Positions 1 to 7,318 are shown, counted from the stretch's first letter. The stretch is DNA of 9,851 bases from an uncultured Lachnospiraceae bacterium (GCA_900554205.1 USGM01000115.1:1-9851); one strand, 5' to 3'. Notes: generated by a model not told the origin, from the sequence alone. A program made the numbers and translations.

Positions 1-716
1 CCCGGCAGCAGTCCTGCCGTAAAGAAAAATGCGGAAAGACCAACGAGAATCTTAAGCTGGATACCGACGGCAAACATATTCATCTGCGGCGAAACCTTCG
101 CCATAATACCCAGAATGGCGTTCAGCAGCAGCATGGAACAGAAAATCGGCAGAACAATCCGGAAACCAATAATAACATAATCCCCGAGAAACTCTATCAT
201 GGCATCGACAAGCCTGTCTCCATGAAGCACCACCCCGTTTACAGGGATCAGCTGGAAGCTGTCTGCAATCGCCGAGAACAGATAGCGGTACATTCCTGTG
301 GCAATCATCAGCATCATGAGCACATATTGGTAAAAAACTCCTGTAATACTGCTGTTCTCGCGGGTCGTCGGATCCATCAGCGTTACCATCGACAGACCGG
401 TCTCCATATCCGCTATCGAGCCTGCAAAATTCATGATGGAGGTACAGATGGTCGCGCCAAACCCGATCAACAGGCCTGCAACCGCCTCCTTCATGATAAT
501 AACGGCATATTCCAGCGTTGTGTCAAACTCCACCACCTCTGCCGGTGTCAGTGCCTGATACAGAAGCATGGACGTAAAAAAGCTGATTCCGACCCGTATC
601 CTCGCCGGTGTATTCTTCATGCTGAAAAAAGGGGCAATAAAGACAAAGCAGGACACCCTTGTAAATATCAGCAGGAAATATTCCAAATCATAAATGGAAA
701 AAGAAAAATCAACCAT
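1..716 (-). CDS. fliR: FliR, flagellar export gate protein (3' end cut by window edge)
   Basis: FliR is an inner-membrane component of the flagellar type III export gate, assembling with FliP and FliQ into the channel through which rod, hook and filament subunits pass. I translated it by hand: 238 residues are visible, so about 20 residues of a typical ~260-residue FliR lie beyond position 1. The protein starts MVDFSFSIYDLEYFLLIFTR and is dominated by hydrophobic segments (roughly residues 10-30, 65-90, 125-150, 175-205 and 215-235). It contains FliR-like stretches such as AGSIADMETGLSM and the C-terminal SPQMNMFAVGIQLKI. The ATG at 716 is chosen because AGGAA at 726-730 sits 9 bases upstream; an earlier ATG at 726 meets a stop after five codons. 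It is the last visible gene of the fliO-P-Q-R run, 16 bases after the fliQ stop. By analogy with other Firmicutes operons flhB would follow outside the window. Confidence 0.95.
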   Translation of the reverse strand, partial: MVDFSFSIYDLEYFLLIFTRVSCFVFIAPFFSMKNTPARIRVGISFFTSMLLYQALTPAEVVEFDTTLEYAVIIMKEAVAGLLIGFGATICTSIMNFAGSIADMETGLSMVTLMDPTTRENSSITGVFYQYVLMMLMIATGMYRYLFSAIADSFQLIPVNGVVLHGDRLVDAMIEFLGDYVIIGFRIVLPIFCSMLLLNAILGIMAKVSPQMNMFAVGIQLKILVGLSAFFFTAGLLP

Positions 717-732
717 ATATGTTCATTCCTGT

Positions 733-1005
733 CTAGCGATGCGCATATACACTGAAGGTGGACCACAGCTGCGTCATAAATTCCACCATGCTGTTCATCA
801 TCCATGGTCCGAACAGAATCAGCGCAAGGAAAACGCAGATGATCTTCGGCACAAAGGTCAGCGTCTGCTCCTGAATCGATGTCACGGTCTGAAAAATACT
901 GATAATCAGTCCGATGATCAGGGATACCAGCAGGACAGGCAACGATACTTTTATAATCAGATAAAGTGCATCTCTTGCAATATCAGCAACCGCATCTATT
1001 GTCAT
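733..1005 (-). CDS. fliQ: FliQ, flagellar export gate protein
   Basis: FliQ is a small two-helix membrane protein of the flagellar type III export gate that packs around the FliP/FliR core. The 90-residue product has the normal family length. It has two long hydrophobic helices at about residues 14-38 and 52-75, joined by a loop with the characteristic TSIQEQTLTFVPK (residues 42-54). The start ATG at 1005 follows an AGGGAGG ribosome binding site (1014-1020) at 8 bases. The gene sits between fliP (31 bases upstream) and fliR, the conserved order in flagellar and related type III secretion clusters. Nothing is odd about it. Confidence 0.97.
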   Translation of the reverse strand: MTIDAVADIARDALYLIIKVSLPVLLVSLIIGLIISIFQTVTSIQEQTLTFVPKIICVFLALILFGPWMMNSMVEFMTQLWSTFSVYAHR

Positions 1006-1036
1006 CCTTCTCGCCTCCCTTTCATCTCATGCTTTC

Positions 1037-1888
1037 TCAGTAAAATGTCTGGACAAGATTCCCTATCACCAGACTCCAGCCGTCCGCGATTACAAAGAGC
1101 AATATCTTAAACGGCATGGAAATCGTTGTCGGCGGCAGCATCATCATACCCATACTCATCAGAGTAGATGCCACAACCATGTCAATGACGATAAACGGAA
1201 TATAGATCATAAATCCGATCCAGAACGCGATCCTCAGCTCGCTCAGCATAAAGCTGGGCAAAAGTACGGACAGCGGAATAGAATCATTCTTGCCATCCCA
1301 CTCCATGCCTGCAATATCCATAAAGAGCTGTACATCCTTCACCTGCGTCTGCGGATACATAAACTCCCGAAGCGGCTGGATTCCCGCTTCAAAAGCCTCC
1401 TCCTGCGTAAGCTCTCCCGCCTCAAACGGCTGAATCGCCTGTTCGTTGATCTGTGTGATCGTCGGCTCCATAATAAAGAACGTAAGAATCAGTGCCATAC
1501 CGATCAATATCTGGTTGGGCGGTGCAGTCTGTGTGTTCAGTGCTGCCCGCGTAAAATGCAGTACGATCAGTATCCGCGTAAAGGACGTCATCATAATGAT
1601 GATCGTCGGTGCAATCGCAATCAGCGTCAATATGAGCATGACCCTGAGTGCGCCGTTTACCTGTCCGTTTCCGTCATTGTAAGTGACAGTCACTGTATTC
1701 GCAGTGTTCAGCCGGTTCAGATCCTCCGGTGTGTCGTAGGTTCCCGGTGGATCAATCACGGTTGAAATCTCGCTGTCACCTGTCAGATGTCTGTCACTGG
1801 CATACACCGTTATGGAATTTAAAATACACAATATGCCCACCGTGACCAGCAGGCATATTGTAATGACTATTTGCTTACACTTCATCAT
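1037..1888 (-). CDS. fliP: FliP, flagellar export gate protein
   Basis: FliP forms the central pentameric ring of the flagellar export gate. The 283-residue product begins with a hydrophobic segment (about residues 6-30, ending VYAS) that fits the cleavable signal peptide known for FliP. A variable hydrophilic stretch (31-78) follows, then membrane segments at about 82-102, 126-142, 215-240 and 260-278. Family signatures are visible: SFTRILIVLHFTRAALNTQ (102-120), PPNQILIGMALILTFFIMEP (123-142), LLPSFMLSELRIAF (209-222) and the near-invariant FKILLFVIADGW (260-271). The gene overlaps the end of fliO by 14 bases, so translation is probably coupled. The ribosome binding site before it is weak (AGAGG about 12 bases upstream), consistent with dependence on fliO translation. 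The first of two adjacent ATG codons is used because it gives the better spacing. Confidence 0.97.
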   Translation of the reverse strand: MMKCKQIVITICLLVTVGILCILNSITVYASDRHLTGDSEISTVIDPPGTYDTPEDLNRLNTANTVTVTYNDGNGQVNGALRVMLILTLIAIAPTIIIMMTSFTRILIVLHFTRAALNTQTAPPNQILIGMALILTFFIMEPTITQINEQAIQPFEAGELTQEEAFEAGIQPLREFMYPQTQVKDVQLFMDIAGMEWDGKNDSIPLSVLLPSFMLSELRIAFWIGFMIYIPFIVIDMVVASTLMSMGMMMLPPTTISMPFKILLFVIADGWSLVIGNLVQTFY

Positions 1889-2282
1889 CTGACTGATTAT
1901 CCTCTGTTTCAGCCGGCTCCACGCCGGTCTTCTTTACAGCCTTATCGAAAATCTCCCTGAATCGGAAAGCAGATGAACTGCCTCCCTGTGCAGGCTTTCC
2001 TTTCATCAGCTGTTCCTCCGGCACCTCGCCCAGACATGTAACCGTATCCTTGCAGACCGCGATCGCCTTGTAAGTCTTTCCCAGACGTATGATCTGAATA
2101 TACTTATTGGCGCCGATCTGCGTTGTCTCGATCACCTCAACATTCAGATTGGCATTCTGCTGTTTCTGGTAATTTGCGATCCACCTGGTGACAAATGCGG
2201 TAACCGCCAGCACCAGAACAAATATAATAAGTACGGTAATGAATTGTGCGTAGCTATCCGTCTTTCCCGTCAGAAAAATCAT
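1875..2282 (-). CDS. fliO: FliO (FliZ-type), flagellar export gate assembly protein
   Basis: FliO is a single-pass membrane protein that helps FliP assemble into the export gate; Bacillus annotations call the homolog FliZ. The 135-residue product has a short N-terminal stretch, one membrane helix at about residues 13-35 (ITVLIIFVLVLAVTAFV), and then a cytoplasmic domain. That domain contains the loosely conserved core VEVIETTQIGANKYIQIIRLGKTY (about 49-72), typical of FliO as a short SH3-like fold, followed by CLGEVPEEQL. The tail is charged and probably disordered. The ATG overlaps the cheY stop by one base (TGATG), so translation is likely coupled to cheY; only a weak AAGG precedes it. FliO is poorly conserved, so the assignment rests on topology plus its fixed place just before fliP. 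Confidence 0.9.
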   Translation of the reverse strand: MIFLTGKTDSYAQFITVLIIFVLVLAVTAFVTRWIANYQKQQNANLNVEVIETTQIGANKYIQIIRLGKTYKAIAVCKDTVTCLGEVPEEQLMKGKPAQGGSSSAFRFREIFDKAVKKTGVEPAETEDNQSDDEV

Positions 2283-2644
2283 CAGCCGACAACCTTTTTC
2301 ACTGCTTCCAGTACACGATCCTGTTGGAACGGCTTCACAATGAAGTCCTTTGCTCCGGCCTGAATAGACTCAATAACCATCGCCTGCTGTCCCATTGCAG
2401 AGCACATGATAACCTTTGCTCCGGCATCGATCTTTTTGATCTCCTTCAGAGCAGCAATACCATCCATCTCCGGCATCGTGATATCCATGAGGACAAGGTC
2501 GGGAGAAAGCTCTTTAAATTTCTCTACAGCCTTCAGACCATTCTCCGCTTCCCCTGCAACGTTGTAGCCGTTTTTACTCAGGATGTCCTTAATCATCATC
2601 CTCATAAACGCTGCATCATCACATATTAAAATATTCTTCGCCAT
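2282..2644 (-). CDS. cheY: CheY, chemotaxis response regulator
   Basis: CheY is the single-domain receiver phosphorylated by CheA; in its phosphorylated form it binds FliM/FliY at the motor switch and changes rotation bias. The 120-residue product is a receiver domain with no output domain. Counting from the ATG, the acidic pair is D9-D10 (LICDDAAFMR), the phospho-acceptor is D54 (LVLMDITMPEMDG), the switch hydroxyl residue is S82 and the invariant lysine is K104 (FIVKPF). The family is unmistakable. I chose the ATG at 2644 over an in-frame TTG at 2647 because AGGAGG (2653-2658) then sits 8 bases upstream. The gene lies 12 bases after fliY, whose product has CheC-type phosphatase sites, and it shares its stop with the fliO start. 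This position identifies it as the motor CheY rather than an unrelated receiver. Confidence 0.97.
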   Translation of the reverse strand: MAKNILICDDAAFMRMMIKDILSKNGYNVAGEAENGLKAVEKFKELSPDLVLMDITMPEMDGIAALKEIKKIDAGAKVIMCSAMGQQAMVIESIQAGAKDFIVKPFQQDRVLEAVKKVVG

Positions 2645-2652
2645 CAATATAT

Positions 2653-2658
2653 CCTCCT
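2653..2658 (-). promoter_or_regulatory. Ribosome binding site of cheY
   Basis: A perfect AGGAGG lies just upstream of cheY, overlapping the fliY stop region. Spacing is 8 bases to the ATG at 2644 and 5 bases to the TTG at 2647. It therefore supports the ATG and a 120-residue CheY. Confidence 0.75.
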
Positions 2659-4078
2659 ATTTGATAATCTCCGTGATTCTGACGCTGAAGCTTTCTTCAA
2701 TTACAACAACTTCACCCTTTGCAACAAGTTTACCGTTTACCAGTACATCTATCGGTTCCCCTGCGATCCTGTCAAGTTCAATGATCGTTCCGGGGGTGAA
2801 GCTGAGTATTTCGGATATCGACTTGGTCGTTCTGCCAAGCTCGACGGTTACCTCCAACGGCACATCCATGATTAAGCCGATATTTTCCTGCCCGGGAATT
2901 CCCTTCCCGTCGTTGGAAAAGCTCTGGAACTGTGCCGGTTGTATATTTACATTCTGCATTCCCATATTCATCTGCGGGTTCATGCCCATCTGCGGATTCA
3001 TTCCCTGAGAATACATTCCCATCGGATTCATTCCCATCGGTGCTCCCATTCCCATCTGTGGATTCATACCCTGGGGATTCATGCCCATTTGCATATTGCC
3101 CATCGGGTTCATTCCCATCGGATTCATGCCCATCTGCGGGTTCATTCCCTGAGGACTCATGCCCATCGGATTCATACCCATCTGACCGCCCATAGCGTTC
3201 ATGCCATATCCATCCATCTGGGGATTCATAGTCATGTTGGCACCGGTCTGCCCTGCAGGGCTGTTCGCCGGTGTCTCCGCAGGCTGCGAAGGTGCCGAAC
3301 TTGCAGTGGAATCGCTCTCCCCTTTCGTGTTTCCGATGAATGTCTCTACCAGCTTGCGTGCAAATTCTATCGGATAAAGCTGCATGATAGAGCTGTCAAC
3401 CACATCGTCTATCTGCATCCGGAAAGATATCTTGACAAAGGTGCCTTCCAGAAAGGGTGCTACCTCGCCGCCGCTCTTGATCTTCGTCAGATCCAACAGT
3501 GACGCTTCCGGCGGGCTGATATCTATCGTTGTCTTAAGCATGGTGGAAAGTGATGTGGCTGCCGAACCCATCATCTGGTTCATCGCCTCGGAAATCGCGC
3601 TCAGATGAAGTTCCCCTAACTCTCCATCCGTGTTGCTTCCGTCTCCTCCCATCATCAGGTCCGTGATAACCTTTACATCATGTTCCTTGAGTACCAGAAT
3701 GTTTGTACCGTCAAGTCCCATGGTATACTTGATCTGAATGAAGACACATGGTCGCTCATAATCCCCCATAAGAGTGTCCCATGTCGCCAATTCTACAACA
3801 GGGGTCGTAATATTGACCTTCCTGTTCACAAGGGTGTACAGCGTCGTCGCCGATGAGCCCATGCTGATGTTTGCAACTTCCCCGATGGCATCCTTCTCAA
3901 CATCCGTCAAAAGTTCTGACGGATCCGGTGTTTGCACCGACGCGCTTGCTGCTGGCTCACTGCTTGGAACTTCAGTGACTTCTTCATTGCTTCCGATGCC
4001 ACCCGGAGCCCCGTCATCAGACAGGTCCATGCCGCTTAAGAGAGCGTTAATCTCGTCCTGCGACAGCATTCCATCCAT
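2657..4078 (-). CDS. fliY: FliY, flagellar switch protein with CheC-type phosphatase domain and FliN C-terminus
   Basis: FliY is the Gram-positive switch/C-ring protein that combines a CheY-P phosphatase with a FliN-like ring-forming domain. Domain order in the 473-residue product: an N-terminal motif MLSQDEINALLSGM (4-17) that mirrors the start of FliM and, by family knowledge, binds CheY-P; an acidic, Ser/Pro-rich linker (18-57); and a CheC-like domain (about 58-250). The CheC domain has both active-site signatures intact: D63-x3-E67-x2-N70 with P93, and S160-x3-E164-x2-N167 with P190. A Met/Asn/Pro/Gln/Gly repeat linker (about 282-376) is followed by a C-terminal SpoA/FliN domain (about 400-472, LIMDVPLEVTVELGR to VRITEIIK). 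It is longer than Bacillus FliY (about 380 residues) mainly because of the repeat linker. The start ATG at 4078 has AGGAGG (4087-4092) 8 bases upstream, inside the end of fliM, 3 bases after the fliM stop. Confidence 0.95.
   Translation of the reverse strand: MDGMLSQDEINALLSGMDLSDDGAPGGIGSNEEVTEVPSSEPAASASVQTPDPSELLTDVEKDAIGEVANISMGSSATTLYTLVNRKVNITTPVVELATWDTLMGDYERPCVFIQIKYTMGLDGTNILVLKEHDVKVITDLMMGGDGSNTDGELGELHLSAISEAMNQMMGSAATSLSTMLKTTIDISPPEASLLDLTKIKSGGEVAPFLEGTFVKISFRMQIDDVVDSSIMQLYPIEFARKLVETFIGNTKGESDSTASSAPSQPAETPANSPAGQTGANMTMNPQMDGYGMNAMGGQMGMNPMGMSPQGMNPQMGMNPMGMNPMGNMQMGMNPQGMNPQMGMGAPMGMNPMGMYSQGMNPQMGMNPQMNMGMQNVNIQPAQFQSFSNDGKGIPGQENIGLIMDVPLEVTVELGRTTKSISEILSFTPGTIIELDRIAGEPIDVLVNGKLVAKGEVVVIEESFSVRITEIIK
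2951..3235 (-). repeat. Degenerate in-frame repeat encoding the Met-rich FliY linker
   Basis: This part of fliY encodes residues about 282-376, built from MGMNP, MNPQ and MNPMG units. A higher-order repeat of about 70 bases is also visible. On the plus strand, similar blocks begin near 2978, 3049 and 3119, and the 2978 and 3119 blocks are nearly identical over about 65 bases. In protein terms the copies fall at residues 302-317, 323-343 and 350-365, each running from MNPMG to GMNPQMG. The stretch joins the CheC-like domain to the FliN domain and has no recognisable fold. It was probably expanded by slippage or unequal recombination, which would make copy number variable between strains. Confidence 0.85.
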
Positions 4079-4081
4079 TGT

Positions 4082-5062
4082 CTACTCCTCCTCTCTGAGT
4101 ACCGACGTGATCCGGACAGCGTAAGATTCCTTTTCAGTGCCGGGCAATGCGGTAAACTTCTTAATATTCCCTACAAATATATTCATATCGTCATCCACTC
4201 TGGAGTCAAGGCGGATGCAATCGCCTACCTGCAGGTTCATGAAATCACTTACAGAGATGGTACTCGTTCCAAGCACCGCTCTGATTGGAATATCTACCTT
4301 GCGTATCAGTGACTCAATGTATTCCTCATAATTCTCATCACGATTCTCCTGCATGGTAGAAAACCAGTATTTTGTGTTCAGCTTATCCATGACATCTTCC
4401 AATGTAAAGAACGGAAGACAGACATTCATAAAGCCCTCCACATCTCCTATCTTCATGTTCAGCGTAACGATCGCGATCATGTCATTAGGAGCAATCACCT
4501 GTGCGAACTGCGGATTCGTCTCCAGCCGTTGCAACACAGGATTTATATCAATAACATTTTTCCACGGCTCTCGCAAAAGCTGGGTAAACATTACTAATAT
4601 CTTCTGAATAATAGATAGTTCAATCTCTGAAAACTCCCTGCTCTTTTCCAGAGGCACTCCGCTTCCGCCCAACATACGGTCAAGCATTGCATATCCCAGA
4701 TTTGTGGCAAGATCCATGATAATCTGGCCGTTGAGCGGTGAAAAATTTACAATTCCAAGTATAACAGGGTTTGATAACGCATTGGTAAATTCATTAAAGG
4801 TTACGGTCTCCGAACTTGCCACAGTAACCTGTACGTTCTTCCGGAGATATACCGGCAGGTTTGTGGATATAAGTCGGCTGTAATGTTCAAATATAATTTC
4901 AAGAGTCCTTAGGTGCTCCTTGGAGAACTTTGTCGGGCGGCTGAAGTCATAATTTTTGACCTGTTTTTCTTCATTTTCCTGCATCTGGTCAACATCAAGT
5001 TCACCAGCGGCCAGTGACGCCAGCAGGCTATCTATTTCGTTTTGGGACAACACATCGCCCAC
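4082..5062 (-). CDS. fliM: FliM, flagellar motor switch protein
   Basis: FliM is the C-ring protein that receives CheY-P and links FliG above to FliN/FliY below. The 326-residue product has the usual length. Its parts are an N-terminal CheY-P binding motif (LSQNEIDSLLASL, 5-17), an acidic linker, a middle domain (about 45-235) and a C-terminal SpoA domain (about 250-322). The middle domain includes YDFSRPTKFSKEHLRTLE (38-55) and the GG-x-G loop LGGSG (131-135) that contacts FliG; the SpoA domain contains VLGTSTISVSDFMNLQVGDCI and ends VRITSVL. The start is a GTG at 5062, chosen because AGGAGGT lies 8 bases upstream and because the next in-frame codons would cut into the conserved LSQNEID motif. 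It is followed directly by fliY, 3 bases after its stop. Confidence 0.97.
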   Translation of the reverse strand: MGDVLSQNEIDSLLASLAAGELDVDQMQENEEKQVKNYDFSRPTKFSKEHLRTLEIIFEHYSRLISTNLPVYLRKNVQVTVASSETVTFNEFTNALSNPVILGIVNFSPLNGQIIMDLATNLGYAMLDRMLGGSGVPLEKSREFSEIELSIIQKILVMFTQLLREPWKNVIDINPVLQRLETNPQFAQVIAPNDMIAIVTLNMKIGDVEGFMNVCLPFFTLEDVMDKLNTKYWFSTMQENRDENYEEYIESLIRKVDIPIRAVLGTSTISVSDFMNLQVGDCIRLDSRVDDDMNIFVGNIKKFTALPGTEKESYAVRITSVLREEE

Positions 5063-5070
5063 GCAAGCTC

Positions 5071-5077
5071 ACCTCCT
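5071..5077 (-). promoter_or_regulatory. Ribosome binding site setting the fliM GTG start
   Basis: AGGAGGT (minus strand) lies 8 bases upstream of the GTG at 5062, in the spacer after fliL. It is a near-perfect match to the 16S anti-SD and decides the non-ATG start. No in-frame ATG near the N-terminus would preserve the CheY-binding motif. Confidence 0.8.
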
Positions 5078-5104
5078 GTCGGTTTTTCAATTTCATTGCC
5101 AGCA

Positions 5105-5647
5105 TCATCCGAATTTCACACCGCTGACACCGATCTTAAAGATAAAATCGGATCCGAAAAGCCTTTGTATCTCAGTGAGCAGCTCTGCTCTGATAGTGTC
5201 GAAATCGTTCTGGCACTCCGTCAGTGTGTGATCACCGACTACCCTGTTGACCACATCCAGAATCTGGCTCTGCCATTTTGCCATATTTTCCTCGCCGCCC
5301 ATGGATTTGTAATCCTTGTTTTTTGTATTCTGGGACAGTGAGAGTGTAAAGATCATATAGGATTGTTTGCCCGTGCTGACGCTTCCGTCCGCATTGACCT
5401 CCTCCGTAAGCTTCAACGGGATCATAAGCTCCGGCATGGTATAGGTATCCGTCTCTGCCAGCGGCACATCCGTCACCGCGGTTCCACCGGGGCTGTAAAG
5501 CTCCAGATTCATCACGGTCGCAATGCTCGTAACCAGTTCCGCTGTTTTCTTGTTCGTGCCGATGACGCTGATCATCATGACCGACGTCAGTGCAATATTC
5601 ACAATCAGCAACACAAGAATCAATACACTGAGTAAGTTTTTCTTCAT
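5105..5647 (-). CDS. fliL: FliL, flagellar basal body-associated stator protein
   Basis: FliL is a single-pass membrane protein that associates with the MotA/MotB stator and supports its function under load. The 180-residue product has a positively charged N-terminus (MKKN), one membrane helix at about residues 5-29 and an extracytoplasmic domain. That domain contains the family-like run MPELMIPLKLTEE, a central strand region (SYMIFTLSLSQNTKN), a helix near IRAELLTEIQRLF (about 153-165) and a hydrophobic end, FIFKIGVSGVKFG. FliL is weakly conserved, so position matters here: it sits directly between motB and fliM, as expected. The start ATG at 5647 has GAGG (5657-5660) 9 bases upstream. It lies 41 bases after the motB stop. 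Confidence 0.88.
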   Translation of the reverse strand: MKKNLLSVLILVLLIVNIALTSVMMISVIGTNKKTAELVTSIATVMNLELYSPGGTAVTDVPLAETDTYTMPELMIPLKLTEEVNADGSVSTGKQSYMIFTLSLSQNTKNKDYKSMGGEENMAKWQSQILDVVNRVVGDHTLTECQNDFDTIRAELLTEIQRLFGSDFIFKIGVSGVKFG

Positions 5648-5688
5648 TTTCCGTTACCTCGTTATCTGTTTTTTCATCCAACGCGGTG

Positions 5689-6522
5689 TTATTTCTGCGT
5701 CGGATTATAGATTCTGATTTCCACTCTCCGGTTCATGCTTCTTCCCTCATCCGTGGAATTATCCGCGATCGGCTGTCTCTCTCCCATTCCCGAGTGTTTG
5801 ATGTGGGACGGATCCAGCAGGGAATTTTCGGACAGATAATAGAAGACAGACAATGCTCTGGCATCGCTCAGTTCTTCGTTATTTGCATAGGTGTGACTGC
5901 TCATGGGTACATTGTCGGTGTGTCCTGCTATCTCGATCTCACCGCCACTGTATCTCTCGAGCACGATGGCAACCTTGTCCAGCACCTGCTTTGCATCCTC
6001 TGTAAGCTTTGCGCTTCCCGAGTCAAAAAGCAGCGCCCCATTCATGGTCAGCTGTATATATTGTGCCGTAAAGCTGACATCCACCTCATCACCGATCTGG
6101 TTCTCGCTGAGAGTCTCTTCCACTCTCTCGGTGAGTTCTTCATTATTGCGGAGATTGTTGTCCTCAATCTGCTGTTCCAGTGCATCCTGCGGTGCCTTGG
6201 AAAGATCAAACTCTTCAAATTTGTCTCCATCGGTCGAACTGTCAGCCATCTTACCGGTACTGTTTATGTATTCATCCAGCTCATTCAGCTGACTGACACC
6301 GTTACTGACCAGTATGCCGTCGCCGATTGCCGAGGCCCCTCCATCAAAAATACTGAAGGTATTGTTCATAGCGGCTGTAAACTCCGCCACTTTGCTCTCC
6401 TCCAGATGAGACATAGCGAAAAGCATAACGAAAAAGCAAAGCAGCAGATTCATCAGGTCGCTAAAGGTCGCTGTCCACGCCGGCGCCCCCGGCGGCGGCG
6501 TATCTTCCTGACGCTTTGCCAT
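5689..6522 (-). CDS. motB: MotB, flagellar stator subunit with peptidoglycan-binding OmpA domain
   Basis: MotB anchors the stator to peptidoglycan and supplies the aspartate that carries the driving ion. The 277-residue product has a short proline-rich cytoplasmic N-terminus, then the motif PAWTATFSDLMNLLLCFFVM (14-33) with ion-binding D22 at the start of the single membrane helix. A plug/linker region rich in Glu, Asp, Asn and Ser follows (about 45-150), then an OmpA-like domain (about 155-272) with LLFDSGSAKL, the peptidoglycan-binding region AGHTDNVPMSS (199-209) and a terminal NRRVEIRIYNP. The ATG overlaps the motA stop by one base (TAATG), and GGAG lies in the end of motA, so the two stator genes are translationally coupled. 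The helix (DLM-LLLCFFVM) looks more like sodium-type PomB than Bacillus MotB, but ion choice cannot be settled from this alone. Confidence 0.96.
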   Translation of the reverse strand: MAKRQEDTPPPGAPAWTATFSDLMNLLLCFFVMLFAMSHLEESKVAEFTAAMNNTFSIFDGGASAIGDGILVSNGVSQLNELDEYINSTGKMADSSTDGDKFEEFDLSKAPQDALEQQIEDNNLRNNEELTERVEETLSENQIGDEVDVSFTAQYIQLTMNGALLFDSGSAKLTEDAKQVLDKVAIVLERYSGGEIEIAGHTDNVPMSSHTYANNEELSDARALSVFYYLSENSLLDPSHIKHSGMGERQPIADNSTDEGRSMNRRVEIRIYNPTQK

Positions 6523-7313
6523 TACTCCTCACCTCCCGTGGTTTCTTCAGAAGTAACTCTATCCTTCGGTGCAAGGAAGGATTTCAGCTTCTCCTCGATA
6601 ACTCTGGGGTTTTCTCCCGCCTGAATGGAAAGAAGTCCTTCGATCATTACCTCTTTCAGCATCATCTCGCCTGCATTATCCGCTTTCAGTTTATTAGCAA
6701 TAGGGATACACAGCCAGTTTGCAAGCACGGAACCGTACAGAGTCGTAACAAGTGCGACCGCCATAGCCGGTCCGAGAGCTGCCATATCACTCAGGTGGTA
6801 CAGCATATCTACCAGACCTACCAGCGTACCGATCATACCCCACGCAGGTCCCATCGATCCCAGTGTTTCCCAGAAACCGATGCATGTCTTATGCCTGCTC
6901 TCGATGCTTATCAGCTCCGTCTCCATGATTGCACGGACAAGATCAGGATCCGTTCCATCCACGATCAATAGGATTCCCTTCTTCAGGAAAGGCTCTTCCA
7001 TGTCAGCAGCCGCCTCTTCCAGAGAAAGCAATCCCTCTTTACGGGCAATATTCGACAATTCGATGATCTTTGTTATCATCTCTCCGGTGTTGATTGCCGG
7101 AGCCTTCAAAACAAGCTTAAAGCTCTTTATTCCGTTGATAAAGTCTTCGAGGCTGTGTGACAGCAATGTCGCTGTCAGCGATCCACCGAAGGTAATAATT
7201 GCTGATGGCGGGTCAATATACTCATGAAATCCACCCGGGCCAGCACTACTGAGAATACCAAATACGATAACTACTACTCCAAGGATGAGTCCTGCCAATG
7301 ATGCTATATCCAC
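6522..7313 (-). CDS. motA: MotA/PomA-family flagellar stator subunit
   Basis: MotA forms the four-helix subunit of the stator whose cytoplasmic loop pushes on FliG. The 263-residue product starts MDIASLAGLILG, a typical MotA/PomA N-terminus. Membrane segments are at about residues 2-23, 35-52, 152-174 and 180-203. The large cytoplasmic loop has NIARKEGLLSLEEA (about 88-101) with the charged residues R91, K92, E99 and E100 that contact FliG. MGPAWGMIGTLVGLVDML (about 154-171) and GPAMAVALVTTLYGSVLANW (181-200) are signature regions. I prefer the GTG at 7313 because AGGTGA lies 5 bases upstream. A GTG at 7322 would add MIF before the family-typical start and falls inside that ribosome binding site. 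The gene is 27 bases after flbD and shares a base with motB. Confidence 0.95.
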   Translation of the reverse strand: MDIASLAGLILGVVVIVFGILSSAGPGGFHEYIDPPSAIITFGGSLTATLLSHSLEDFINGIKSFKLVLKAPAINTGEMITKIIELSNIARKEGLLSLEEAAADMEEPFLKKGILLIVDGTDPDLVRAIMETELISIESRHKTCIGFWETLGSMGPAWGMIGTLVGLVDMLYHLSDMAALGPAMAVALVTTLYGSVLANWLCIPIANKLKADNAGEMMLKEVMIEGLLSIQAGENPRVIEEKLKSFLAPKDRVTSEETTGGEE

Positions 7314-7318
7314 GAAAA

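Noticed and set aside
2939..3502. Plus-strand open frame of 187 codons rich in His-Ser-His repeats
   Set aside because: It is the antisense shadow of the FliY repeat linker; the periodic composition comes from the Met-Asn-Pro codons on the other strand. No ribosome binding site or family resemblance.
5232..5681. Minus-strand frame of 149 codons overlapping fliL
   Set aside because: It is in another frame of fliL and gives a low-complexity, charged product; fliL itself has the membrane helix, the start site and the correct position.
5686..6624. Plus-strand open frame of 312 codons opposite motB
   Set aside because: Antisense to motB and the end of motA, no recognisable family and no ribosome binding site; a shadow.
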